7,204 nucleotides of DNA. It comes from Candidatus Faecousia faecipullorum (GTDB taxonomy: Bacteria > Bacillota > Clostridia > Oscillospirales > Oscillospiraceae). The number at the start of each line of letters is the position of its first letter. The stretch's first letter is position 1. Both the position numbers and the translations under genes were made by a program. The notes beneath the pieces are model-generated. The model was not told the origin of the DNA. It made no database searches and saw only the letters and a program-made list of their open reading frames with translations. This document shows, one piece after another, positions 1-5,914 of the stretch. The stretch lies in NCBI GenBank assembly GCA_018710805.1, contig DVJG01000074.1:1-7204 (forward strand), given 5' to 3'.

Positions 1-266
1 TTGTCGATGATCTCAGTCTGGGCAACCGTGCCGCCGAAAATCGGTGCCAGGAACTCCGACAGCGGGGTTTGAACGCCTGCCGCTTCCGCCGTAATGGTCA
101 GAGCGAAAAGCAGGCAGAACGCTGCGGCGGCGGTTTTCAAAATGCGGAAGCTGTGCTTTTGGGGCTTCTGCTCTGCGGCAAGCACGGCCTTGGCGGCCAG
201 CTTCGCCTTCTGCTCCGGCGTAAAGGACAGAGAATCCAAGTTTCTTTGATATTCAAACATATCCAT
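1..266 (-). CDS. Anti-sigma-factor-like membrane protein (DUF4179-type), N-terminal part, cut by window edge
   Basis: The first 88 residues are visible; the rest lies beyond position 1. A charged, Gln/Lys/Ala-rich cytoplasmic head (about residues 1-43, including FTPEQKAKLAAKA) is followed by one hydrophobic segment (about 44-64, TAAAAFCLLFALTITAEAA) and then the start of an extracytoplasmic part (TPLSEFLAPIFGGT). This layout, right behind an ECF sigma gene, is that of the single-pass anti-sigma or regulatory proteins often annotated DUF4179 in Firmicutes. I chose the ATG at 266 because GGAGG, embedded in the last codons of the sigma gene, sits 9 bases upstream; the ATG at 260 is too far from it. 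The gene overlaps the sigma stop by 14 bases, so translation is probably coupled. Inferred role: holding the sigma factor at the membrane until a surface signal releases it. The family call rests on layout and partial sequence only. Confidence 0.7.
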   Translation of the reverse strand, partial: MDMFEYQRNLDSLSFTPEQKAKLAAKAVLAAEQKPQKHSFRILKTAAAAFCLLFALTITAEAAGVQTPLSEFLAPIFGGTVAQTEIID

Positions 267-738
267 ATCCAAATTCCTCCAAATAGGGTTTGAGCTTTTC
301 CCGGCCTCGAACCAGCCGGGTGTGAACCGTGGCTTTCGGAATTCCCAGGATACTGCCAATCTCTGCGGCGGTGTAGCCTTCGTAGTAGTGCAGGTAGATC
401 ACCGCCCGGTATGCCGGCGGAAGCTGATTCACGGCATCCAGAACGGAGCCGTCCCTTACCTCCGGGGCGGGAACCTCCAGGTAATCGGCCAAATCGCATT
501 TCCGCTTCCGCCAGGGACTTTTCATCAGGTCCTTGCAGGCGTTTGCGGTCATGCGAAGGATGTAAGCTTTCTCGTGGTCCGGGGTGTCGAATTCCCGGGG
601 CTGAGACAGGAGCTTTACAAACACCGTCTGGCACACGTCCTGGGCATCATCGGTGTTTTTGAGGTAGGTGTAGCTGAGGCGGAGAATGGCGTCGGCATAT
701 GTAAAAGCCAGACGCTCCGCCTCCTTCATTTTGTTCAT
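253..738 (-). CDS. RNA polymerase sigma factor, ECF (sigma-70 family)
   Basis: This 161-residue protein has the normal length of a group 4 (ECF) sigma factor. Region 2 spans about residues 11-78 and contains YTYLKNTDDAQDVCQTVFVKLL, the helix that binds core polymerase and the -10 element. Region 4 spans about 100-152 with LPPAYRAVIYLHYYEGYTAAEIG and a helix-turn-helix (GIPKATVHTRLVRGREKLK) that reads the -35 element. No region 1 or 3 is present, as expected. A GTG at 747 in frame could extend the protein by 3 residues, but it overlaps the Shine-Dalgarno sequence (AAAGGAG), which is spaced 8 bases from the ATG at 738, so I use 738. The downstream anti-sigma-like gene overlaps its end, the usual sigma/anti-sigma pairing. 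The target genes cannot be told from the window. Confidence 0.93.
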   Translation of the reverse strand: MNKMKEAERLAFTYADAILRLSYTYLKNTDDAQDVCQTVFVKLLSQPREFDTPDHEKAYILRMTANACKDLMKSPWRKRKCDLADYLEVPAPEVRDGSVLDAVNQLPPAYRAVIYLHYYEGYTAAEIGSILGIPKATVHTRLVRGREKLKPYLEEFGYGYV

Positions 739-772
739 GGATTTCACTCCTTTCAGGCGCCTTCAATAGGGA

Positions 773-799
773 TACGATTCAGAAAGCAAAATACTTTCA
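773..799 (-). promoter_or_regulatory. Candidate ECF-type promoter of the sigma factor gene
   Basis: On the minus strand TGAAAG (799-794) is followed after 17 bases by CGTA (776-773). This resembles the Bacillus ECF (sigma-W-like) pattern TGAAAC, about 16 bases, CGTA, with one mismatch and one extra spacer base. It lies between the upstream terminator and the sigma start, with 34 bases from CGTA to the ATG. No good TTGACA/TATAAT pair is seen in the same interval. ECF factors commonly transcribe their own operon, which makes this placement sensible, but the motif is short and chance remains possible. Confidence 0.5.
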
Positions 800-807
800 T
801 CTATGGC

Positions 808-850
808 AAAAAATTTCCCACAAAAAGTTTTACGCTTCTTGTGGGAAATT
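808..850 (-). terminator. Rho-independent terminator of the trpS operon
   Basis: A perfect 12-base inverted repeat (839-850 with 812-823, AATTTCCCACAA and its complement) encloses a 15-base loop. On the minus strand the stem runs into a T6 tract (813-808). It begins 4 bases after the stop of the small membrane protein gene, so it ends the trpS operon and insulates the sigma operon downstream. There is no T tract on the plus strand, so it acts in the minus direction. Confidence 0.88.
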
Positions 851-853
851 CAT

Positions 854-1129
854 TTAGGTTTCTTCCTGGGCCCGGAGTTCTTTCCGCTCCCGAAGACGCT
901 TTTTTAGCTCCGCCGTCAGCGGAAGCATGCCCGCAAGGTTCATGAGCAGGACCAGGCCAATCAGCCCCCAGAGCCACAGAGGGCGTTTCTCACTGAGGAG
1001 CACAAAGATCATCAGCCCCGCCACCAGAAGCCGCATAAAGCAGGCCTTCAGCACACTTCTGATGGACCGTGAGCAGGCTTCTTCCCGGTCATAGAGGTCC
1101 GGCTCCGGTGCTTTCTGTTTGTTTTCCAT
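854..1129 (-). CDS. Small two-helix membrane protein, unknown function, coupled to trpS
   Basis: I do not recognise a named family. The 91-residue product has an acidic/polar N-terminus (about 1-25), two hydrophobic segments (about 29-45, ACFMRLLVAGLMIFVLL, and about 50-70, PLWLWGLIGLVLLMNLAGMLP) joined by a short SEKR turn, and a strongly charged C-terminal tail (ELKKRLRERKELRAQEE). The basic residues flanking the helices suggest both ends face the cytoplasm. Its ATG shares one base with the TAA of trpS (TAATG), so it is probably translated by ribosomes that finish trpS. A strong terminator follows the stop directly. Codon use looks like that of trpS. It is very likely a real gene given the tight coupling, but nothing in the sequence tells its role. 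Confidence 0.8.
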   Translation of the reverse strand: MENKQKAPEPDLYDREEACSRSIRSVLKACFMRLLVAGLMIFVLLSEKRPLWLWGLIGLVLLMNLAGMLPLTAELKKRLRERKELRAQEET

Positions 1130-2157
1130 TATCGCGCCACGAAGCCCACTTTTTTATAGACCTTGCGAAGGGTTTTCTCCGCAACATAGCTGGCCTTTTC
1201 GGCGCCATTGCGGTAGACGCTTTCCAGATAGCCCTTATCCTTCATGAGGCGGGTGGCCTCCTCCCGGATGGGACGCAAGGTCTCCACCACGGCTTCGCCC
1301 ACCGCGGGCTTGAACTTGCCATAGCCCTGGCCGGCAAATTCCGCTTCGATTTCCTGGAAGGTTTTTCCCGTGCAGGCAGCGTAGATGGACATAAGATTGC
1401 TGACGCCGGGCTTGTTCTCCCGGTCATAGTGGACGCAGTTTTCGGTGTCGGAGTCGGTAATGGCCCGCTTAAACTGGCGCATGATGGTCTCGGGAGAATC
1501 CATAACCAGGACACGGCCCGTGTCCTCATTTTCCGACTTGGACATTTTGGCGGTGGGGTTGGTCAGGCTCATGATGCGGGCGCCCACCTTGGCCACATAG
1601 GGTTCCGGCAGCTTGAACACATCGCCGTAGATGCCGTTAAAGCGGCGGGCGATGGTATGGCACAGCTCCACGTGCTGCTTCTGGTCCTCTCCCACAGGCA
1701 CATAGTCCGGCTGGTACAGCAGAATATCCGCCGCCATGAGGGCAGGATAGGTAAAGAGGCCGCCGTTGATATTGTCGGCGTTCTTTGCGGACTTATCCTT
1801 GAACTGGGTCATGCGGGACAGCTCTCCGAACATGGCATAGCAGTCCAGCACCCAGCCCAGCTCTGCGTGCTGGTGGACATGGGACTGGATAAACAGGGTA
1901 TTCTTTTCCGGGTCCAGACCGCAGGCGATGTACTGGGCCAGCTGCTCCAAGGTCCGGCGGCGCAGGTCGGCAGGGTTCTGGCGGACGGTGATGGCGTGGA
2001 GGTCCGCCATAAAGTAGAAGCAGTCGAATTCGTCTGCCCGCTCTTTCCAGTTTTTGATGGCCCCCAGGTAAGACCCCAAGGTCAAATCGCCGGAGGGCTT
2101 GATGCCGGAGAGCATACGTTTTTTGGGTGCGGCGGTTTCGGTCAGAATTTCAGACAT
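1129..2157 (-). CDS. trpS: Tryptophanyl-tRNA synthetase
   Basis: A class Ic aminoacyl-tRNA synthetase that activates tryptophan with ATP and charges tRNA-Trp in the cytoplasm. The 342-residue length fits the bacterial family. The HIGH-type signature appears as PSGDLTLGSYLGA (residues 21-33), and the KMSKS loop is exact (204-208, in NPTAKMSKSEN). The MAADILLYQ segment (141-149) carries the conserved Asp that recognises the indole nitrogen in this family, followed by VPVGEDQKQHVEL. I use the ATG at 2157; a GTG at 2166 is in frame, but a weak AGAAAG ribosome site fits 2157 better. It is first in an operon with the small membrane protein gene. No T-box leader fits in the short upstream region, so tRNA-sensing attenuation is not visible here. 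Confidence 0.97.
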   Translation of the reverse strand: MSEILTETAAPKKRMLSGIKPSGDLTLGSYLGAIKNWKERADEFDCFYFMADLHAITVRQNPADLRRRTLEQLAQYIACGLDPEKNTLFIQSHVHQHAELGWVLDCYAMFGELSRMTQFKDKSAKNADNINGGLFTYPALMAADILLYQPDYVPVGEDQKQHVELCHTIARRFNGIYGDVFKLPEPYVAKVGARIMSLTNPTAKMSKSENEDTGRVLVMDSPETIMRQFKRAITDSDTENCVHYDRENKPGVSNLMSIYAACTGKTFQEIEAEFAGQGYGKFKPAVGEAVVETLRPIREEATRLMKDKGYLESVYRNGAEKASYVAEKTLRKVYKKVGFVAR

Positions 2158-2189
2158 AATGGTCACGCTTTCTTATACAAATTTTCTTT

Positions 2190-2218
2190 AGTTTAGCACA
2201 TCTTACGGAAACGTGCAA
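2190..2218 (-). promoter_or_regulatory. Candidate sigma-A promoter of trpS
   Basis: On the minus strand TTGCAC (2218-2213) and TAAACT (2195-2190) are separated by 17 bases, with 32 bases from there to the trpS ATG. Both boxes are imperfect (about 3/6 and 4/6), so this is the best candidate rather than a certain promoter. A second TATAAG near 2175 lies too close to the start codon to give a normal leader. Confidence 0.4.
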
Positions 2219-2247
2219 GATGAAATTCCAAAAGATGCCGGGGGTCA

Positions 2248-2276
2248 TTGATTTCTTTTCCGGGCTGTGGTATAAT
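2248..2276 (+). promoter_or_regulatory. Sigma-A promoter of gltX with extended -10
   Basis: TTGATT (2248-2253), a 17-base spacer and a perfect TATAAT (2271-2276) preceded by TGG, which gives the TGn extended -10. The start codon of gltX is 37 bases after the -10 box, and an AAAGAGGT ribosome site lies at 2298-2304. It diverges from the trpS promoter, with about 30 bases between the two -35 boxes. Confidence 0.82.
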
Positions 2277-2313
2277 CCAGGCAGAAAATTTTGAATAAAG
2301 AGGTAGCATTTTT

Positions 2314-3957
2314 ATGGATTATCAAGCACTGGCGAAACTGCTTTTTCCAGACGTAACAGAAACGCCTGAGGAGCTGGAAGCCCGTTTCCCCCAGCGGAAT
2401 CTCCCGGAAGGGGCAGTGGTCACCCGGATGGCCCCCTCTCCCACCGGCTTTGTCCATCTGGGCAATCTGGTTCAGGGTCTGACCTCCGAGCGCATGGCCC
2501 ATCAGAGCGGCGGCGTGCTCTTCCTGCGGGTGGAGGACACCGACGCCAAGCGGGAGGTCCCCGGGGCTGTGGAGGTGCTCATCAACACCCTGAAGCACTA
2601 TGGCATCCAGTTTGACGAGGGTGCCACCATGGAAGGCGACAACGGCATCTATGGCCCCTATCGCCAGCGCCAGCGGGCCTCCATTTACCACGTCTACGCC
2701 AAAAAGCTGGTATCCGAAGGCAAAGCATACCCCTGCTTCTGCACCGAGGAGGAGCTGGCAGCCATGCGGGAACAGCAGGAAGCCAACAAGGAAAACACCG
2801 GTTATTACGGCAAGTATGCCATGTGGCGTGATCGGTCCATGGAGGACATCCAGGCCCAGCTGGACGCCGGCAATCCCTGGGTCCTGCGGTTCCGGTCCAC
2901 GGGAAGCATTGAAAACCAGTTCAAGTTCGACGATCTGGTGAAGGGAAAGCTGACCATTACGGAAAACGACATTGACCACGTTCTTCTCAAGTCCGACGGC
3001 ATCCCCACCTATCACTTCGCCCACGCCGTTGACGACCATCTCATGCGGACCACCCATGTGGTCCGGGGCGACGAGTGGCTCCCCACCCTGCCCTTCCACA
3101 TTCAGCTGTTCCAGGCCCTGGGCTTTAAGCTTCCCAAGTATGTCCACATTGGCCCCCTCATGAAGATGGACGGCAATTCCAAGCGGAAGCTCAGTAAGCG
3201 AAAGGACCCGGAGCTGGCACTGACCTACTACAAGGCTGAGGGATTCCCGGTATCTGCGGTGTACGAGTACATCATGACGCTGCTGAACTCCAACTATGAG
3301 GACTGGCGGCGGGCCAATCCCGACACCCCGGCGGTGGACTTCAAGTTCAGTCCCAAGAAGCTGAACCCCGCAGGCTCCCTCTTCGACTACGCAAAGCTGG
3401 TGGACGTGTCCAAAAACGTCATTTCCCGCATGAGCGCAGAGGATGTGTATGCCCAGCTGGCCCAGTGGGCAAGGGAATTTGACCCCGATTTCGGCGACAA
3501 GCTCACTTCCGACCCGGAGTATGCAAAAAAGATTCTCGCCATCGGACGGGGCGGCAAGAAGCCCAGAAAGGACCTGGCAGTCTGGAAGGATGCCAAGCCC
3601 TACATGGGATTCTTCTACGACGACTATCTGGGCAGGCCCCAGTTTGACGAAAAGTTTGACAAGGCCCTGGTAATCGACGTGCTGAATCGATTCCTGGGAG
3701 TCTTCGATATTGCCGACGACGCCAATACCTGGTTCGACAAGGTCAAGGCCATCACCAACGACATTGGCTTTACCACGGACATGAAGGCCTACAAAGCCGA
3801 CCCTGCCGCCTTCCCCGGTACGGTGGCCGACGTTTCCACCATGATTCGTCTTGCCGTCACCGGGCAGCACAACTCCCCGGACCTGTACACCGTCATGCAG
3901 ATTCTGGGCAAAGAGCGGACCGTTGCGCGAATTCAGAAGGCCATTGCTTCCCTGTAA
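2314..3957 (+). CDS. gltX: Glutamyl-tRNA synthetase
   Basis: A class Ib synthetase that charges tRNA-Glu with glutamate in the cytoplasm; the 547 residues match the somewhat longer clostridial type. The catalytic Rossmann fold starts at MAPSPTGFVHLGNL (39-52; HLGN is the HIGH motif) followed by GGVLFLRVEDTDAKRE. The KMSKS loop appears as KLSKR (292-296), normal for GluRS. A CFC pair (141-143, in AYPCFCTEEEL) marks the insertion that carries zinc in some members, though too few ligands are obvious to claim a metal site. The C-terminal part (about 330-547) is the helical anticodon-binding region. The ATG at 2314 has a good ribosome site and a strong promoter. Whether it also charges tRNA-Gln (non-discriminating type) cannot be read from the sequence. 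No T-box is seen upstream. Confidence 0.96.
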   Translation: MDYQALAKLLFPDVTETPEELEARFPQRNLPEGAVVTRMAPSPTGFVHLGNLVQGLTSERMAHQSGGVLFLRVEDTDAKREVPGAVEVLINTLKHYGIQFDEGATMEGDNGIYGPYRQRQRASIYHVYAKKLVSEGKAYPCFCTEEELAAMREQQEANKENTGYYGKYAMWRDRSMEDIQAQLDAGNPWVLRFRSTGSIENQFKFDDLVKGKLTITENDIDHVLLKSDGIPTYHFAHAVDDHLMRTTHVVRGDEWLPTLPFHIQLFQALGFKLPKYVHIGPLMKMDGNSKRKLSKRKDPELALTYYKAEGFPVSAVYEYIMTLLNSNYEDWRRANPDTPAVDFKFSPKKLNPAGSLFDYAKLVDVSKNVISRMSAEDVYAQLAQWAREFDPDFGDKLTSDPEYAKKILAIGRGGKKPRKDLAVWKDAKPYMGFFYDDYLGRPQFDEKFDKALVIDVLNRFLGVFDIADDANTWFDKVKAITNDIGFTTDMKAYKADPAAFPGTVADVSTMIRLAVTGQHNSPDLYTVMQILGKERTVARIQKAIASL

Positions 3958-4010
3958 TTTTCGTAAACCATTTTTGGAAAGGGCACTCCCCTCCCCCGTT
4001 GAAACGCAGT

Positions 4011-4050
4011 CGTCCCGCTGGGAAATTCCCAGCGGGACGTTTCTCTCTCC
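4011..4050 (+). terminator. Rho-independent terminator after gltX
   Basis: A 12-base perfect stem (CGTCCCGCTGGG at 4011-4022 with its complement at 4028-4039), a 5-base AAATT loop and a pyrimidine tail TTTCTCTCTCC. It lies 53 bases after the gltX stop and ends at the stop codon of the convergent Nudix gene. The stem is strong but the tail is interrupted by C. It may also stop minus-strand transcripts from the Nudix gene, though the tail on that side has no T run. Confidence 0.8.
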
Positions 4051-4526
4051 TACTCCCACTCCGTCCGGATGGTAAAGTGGTCCGGCAGGTGGAAAATCTC
4101 TTTTTTCAAAAACAGCGGGTAAAAATATTCGGTTTCCAGGCTCTCCAAAGGAAGCCACCGGAATTTAAGGACCCGCTCCCCTTCCTGCACGGAAAATGCC
4201 TCACCCTTTTGGAGCAGGCTGCGCTCTGAACTGTCCATCAAAAAGTAGACACACAGCTCATGGTAGTGGAGGTGGTCCACATCCTCTGTGAAAAAGGCTT
4301 GGTTCAGCCACAAGGGGCGCTGAATTTTGACGGAAATGCCCAGTTCCTCTTTCAGCTCCCGCTGGACCGCTTCCTCAGCGGTCTCTCCCAGCTTTACACG
4401 GCCGCCGGGAAGATAGTAATAGGGAGAACATGCATCCTGCATGGCAAGGATTTTATGCTCATGGAGCAAAATCCCACAGACCCGGTAGTTGAATTTGTTA
4501 TCTCCCGAGATGTATGTAATATCCAT
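4050..4526 (-). CDS. Nudix hydrolase
   Basis: The 158-residue protein is a single Nudix domain, a cytoplasmic pyrophosphohydrolase acting on a nucleoside diphosphate linked to some group, with Mg2+ or Mn2+ held by the Nudix box. The full signature G-x5-E-x7-REUxEExGU is intact at residues 42-64 (G42, E48, REL at 56-58, E60, E61, G63, I64), preceded by YYYLPGG. The actual substrate cannot be inferred. A TTG at 4538 could add 4 residues, but the ATG at 4526 has a G-rich ribosome site (GGGGG) 5 bases upstream. The gene converges on gltX, and its start lies only about 22 bases after the terminator of the upstream genes, leaving little room for its own promoter. Confidence 0.92.
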   Translation of the reverse strand: MDITYISGDNKFNYRVCGILLHEHKILAMQDACSPYYYLPGGRVKLGETAEEAVQRELKEELGISVKIQRPLWLNQAFFTEDVDHLHYHELCVYFLMDSSERSLLQKGEAFSVQEGERVLKFRWLPLESLETEYFYPLFLKKEIFHLPDHFTIRTEWE

Positions 4527-4548
4527 GAAAGCCCCCAACTCAGACCAG

Positions 4549-4583
4549 AAAAGCCCAGCTCCGCATTCCGCGGACTGGGCTTT
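4549..4583 (-). terminator. Complete hairpin terminator after the DJ-1/PfpI gene (originally that of the DUF4364 gene)
   Basis: Outer stem AAAGCCCAG/CTGGGCTTT (4550-4558 with 4575-4583, 9 pairs) and inner stem TCCGC/GCGGA (4560-4564 with 4570-4574), with one bulged base and an ATTCC loop. On the minus strand it ends in a short TTTT run. It sits right after the duplicated 3' end of the DUF4364 gene. Its promoter-proximal half is repeated at 5318-5344, where the outer stem is broken, so this copy is the intact terminator. The short T run makes it moderate rather than strong. Confidence 0.7.
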
Positions 4584-4632
4584 GGCATTCTTTTTTTATT
4601 CCAGCTCCTCTTCTTCGTCCAGAAGCTCCGCC
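4557..4632. repeat. Direct repeat copy A (76 bases), distal to the DUF4364 gene
   Basis: It matches 5318-5393 in the same orientation without gaps, 73 of 76 identical; differences are at 4586, 4595 and 4617 (5347, 5356 and 5378 in copy B). On the minus strand it holds the last 11 DUF4364 codons, the stop and the 5' part of the terminator hairpin. Outside the 76 bases the similarity ends abruptly on both sides. Confidence 0.95.
4596..4631 (-). pseudogene. Duplicated 3'-end remnant of the DUF4364 gene
   Basis: The 11 codons AELLDEEEELE plus TAA are an exact amino-acid copy of residues 169-179 of the DUF4364 protein at 5357-5896. The only coding difference is a silent GAT/GAC change. Nothing of the rest of that gene is present upstream; the DJ-1/PfpI stop lies 14 bases before it in another frame. 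It is not expected to be translated as such and is best read as the scar of a duplication or insertion event. Confidence 0.8.
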
Positions 4633-4645
4633 TTAGTCTTTCCTA

Positions 4646-5278
4646 TCAAAAATCGCAAAATGTCGCCCTTACTTCGTTGACAGCTTCGGGAGGAAGGTAT
4701 GCTTCATAGTCTTCCTTTGTCCAATTGTCCATGTAGCCGCTTAAAATTCTGTCAGAGCACTGCAAACCAAGAAGATGTGCCATCTTGACGGCAAATCCAT
4801 TGAAATTATTTCCACCTGCCGTCACAATATTCCCAGAGACGACCTCGGGAGCAGCAACATAATTTTCCCGTTCCAAGAAGGGGCAGAAGTCAAAAAAGTC
4901 CATAAAAACCGAAGCGGTGAATTTCTTATTTTTAAGTACCCCAGCACGCGCCAGAAGCATAGGCCCTGAGCAAATTGCCCCAATTGGGAAGTCAAAATTT
5001 TCTCTAAAAGACGCCAAAAATTCAAATATTTTTTTATCTTTCATTACTTCCGTAAGGTCACTGCATCCCGGTAAAATTAAGCATGAATAATCCTCCACAG
5101 AAAACTCGTCTGTGGTTTTTTGCGGAAGTACTACAATTCCCTCTTCACTTTTTACAGGTTCCTTTCCTGAGGAAATGACTTCTGTAAAAATATCATACTC
5201 CCATCGAAACAATCTTGAAAGATTCATCACTTCCTGCAAGCTGAACTCAGGATAAACCAATAAAGCTAATTTTTTCAT
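4646..5278 (-). CDS. DJ-1/PfpI (ThiJ) family protein
   Basis: The 210-residue protein is a single glutamine-amidotransferase-like fold of the DJ-1/PfpI superfamily. The nucleophile elbow is AICSGPMLLARAG, with the reactive cysteine at residue 103, and the conserved partner glutamate is likely E16 (EFSLQEVMN). Start MKKLALLVYPEF and the segment VSGNIVTAGGNNFNGFAVKMAHLL (148-171) are also typical. Members include proteases, chaperone/deglycase proteins and regulators, so the specific activity is open. The ATG at 5278 has AAAGGAGG 7 bases upstream. Base composition is about 40% GC by hand count, clearly below its neighbours, and the gene lies between two copies of the 3' end of the DUF4364 gene, both signs of recent acquisition. 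Only 39 bases separate it from copy B, with no promoter visible there, so read-through from the DUF4364 gene is likely. Confidence 0.92.
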   Translation of the reverse strand: MKKLALLVYPEFSLQEVMNLSRLFRWEYDIFTEVISSGKEPVKSEEGIVVLPQKTTDEFSVEDYSCLILPGCSDLTEVMKDKKIFEFLASFRENFDFPIGAICSGPMLLARAGVLKNKKFTASVFMDFFDFCPFLERENYVAAPEVVSGNIVTAGGNNFNGFAVKMAHLLGLQCSDRILSGYMDNWTKEDYEAYLPPEAVNEVRATFCDF

Positions 5279-5315
5279 AAAACGCCCTCCTTTAAAAGGA
5301 AAACCTCATCGGAGT

Positions 5316-5344
5316 AAAGCTCCGCATTCCGCGGACTGGGCTTT
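5316..5344 (-). other. Disrupted terminator remnant between the DUF4364 and DJ-1/PfpI genes
   Basis: The inner stem TCCGC/GCGGA (5321-5325 with 5331-5335) is kept, but the outer right arm CTGGGCTTTT found in copy A is replaced by unrelated cassette sequence. Only AAAGC/GCTTT can still pair, across a 4-base bulge, and no T run follows on the minus strand. It is therefore unlikely to stop transcription well. Confidence 0.6.
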
Positions 5345-5393
5345 GGTATTCTTTTCTTATTCCAGCTCCTCTTCTTCATCCAGAAGCTCCGCC
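5318..5393. repeat. Direct repeat copy B (76 bases), inside the DUF4364 gene end
   Basis: The partner of 4557-4632, offset by 761 bases. It includes the authentic end of the DUF4364 coding region (5357-5393) and 39 bases after its stop. The break at 5317/5318 falls in the middle of the terminator, which marks the junction with the inserted DNA. Confidence 0.95.
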
Positions 5394-5896
5394 ATGGTGA
5401 GATTATACACGGCTTCAGCTTTCTTTTCGAAGAGACGGCTCAGGCGGACGGCCTGGCGTTGGTCTGGGGCAAGAAGCTCCAGGGTCATGAGATTTCCCAT
5501 TTCGTCATCCAGGGACATAATCACGGAGTAGTCTCCGTTCTCTCTGGGAAGGACCTGGGTTTTGACGTAACTGGAGCGGCGGATTTGGCGGTTGAATTTC
5601 GCCACGGCATTCTCGGCACGCTGGCGGACGGAAAAGGCGATGGAGTCCACTGTGGTGGAGCCGTCCTCTCGTCCCTTGTCGGTGATCTCATAGGTGTCTC
5701 CCTCCAGGGCCTTCAGGTGGCCGGATCTCACCATCTCCGGCACTGCGGTGCAGACATCGAAATAGCTCAGGCAGTCGTCCTGATAGCACAGCTCATAGAT
5801 CTGCTGAATGGTCACAGGATAGTTGACCTTGGACATGACGAAAAGTATCAAGATTTTCACATCCAGCATATCGTGAATGAAGCCCAATCTCTGCAT
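5357..5896 (-). CDS. DUF4364 family protein (winged-helix-like)
   Basis: The 179-residue protein matches the DUF4364 family common in Clostridia, whose members look like small transcriptional regulators but have no firmly known role. The N-terminal part (about 1-75: LGFIHDMLDVKILILFVMSKVNYPVTIQQIYELC, then VCTAVPEMVRSGHLK and YEITDKG) has the helix-helix-helix-wing order of a PadR-like winged helix. The middle is charged (RQRAENAVAKFNRQIRR) and the C-terminal half (about 110-150) is probably a beta-rich domain; the tail is acidic (LLDEEEELE). GTG 5905 and ATG 5902 are in frame, but GAGGTG overlaps or abuts both, so I use the ATG at 5896, spaced 6 bases. A strong promoter precedes it. Its last 11 codons recur downstream of the DJ-1/PfpI gene. 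Confidence 0.9.
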   Translation of the reverse strand: MQRLGFIHDMLDVKILILFVMSKVNYPVTIQQIYELCYQDDCLSYFDVCTAVPEMVRSGHLKALEGDTYEITDKGREDGSTTVDSIAFSVRQRAENAVAKFNRQIRRSSYVKTQVLPRENGDYSVIMSLDDEMGNLMTLELLAPDQRQAVRLSRLFEKKAEAVYNLTMAELLDEEEELE

Positions 5897-5914
5897 ATAC
5901 ATCACCTCATTATT

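Noticed and set aside
322..945. Plus-strand open frame opposite the sigma factor gene
   Set aside because: The minus-strand ECF sigma factor is clear. This frame runs across the sigma promoter and the trpS-operon terminator and has no recognisable domain.
2171..2180. TATAAG upstream of trpS as its -10 box
   Set aside because: It is too close to the start codon and lacks a -35 box; the pair further upstream fits better.
1069..2196. Long open frame on the plus strand opposite trpS
   Set aside because: Same reason: it mirrors a certain trpS gene, and the product looks like an antisense translation without domains.
2245..4158. Very long open frame on the minus strand opposite gltX
   Set aside because: gltX has all synthetase motifs and a strong promoter. 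The antisense frame has low-complexity Gly/Val/His-rich composition, no recognisable domain and no fitting ribosome site; it is a by-product of GC-rich third positions.
5281..5302. CCTTTTAAAGG near the DJ-1/PfpI ribosome site as a regulatory hairpin
   Set aside because: The arms are adjacent with essentially no loop, so a stable RNA hairpin cannot form; it is probably incidental to the AAAGGAGG site.
4633..5317. Terminal inverted repeats at the ends of the DJ-1/PfpI cassette
   Set aside because: TTAGTC at the left end and the complement of the right end (TTACTC) share only a few bases with different spacing; not better than chance, so no transposon-type ends are claimed.
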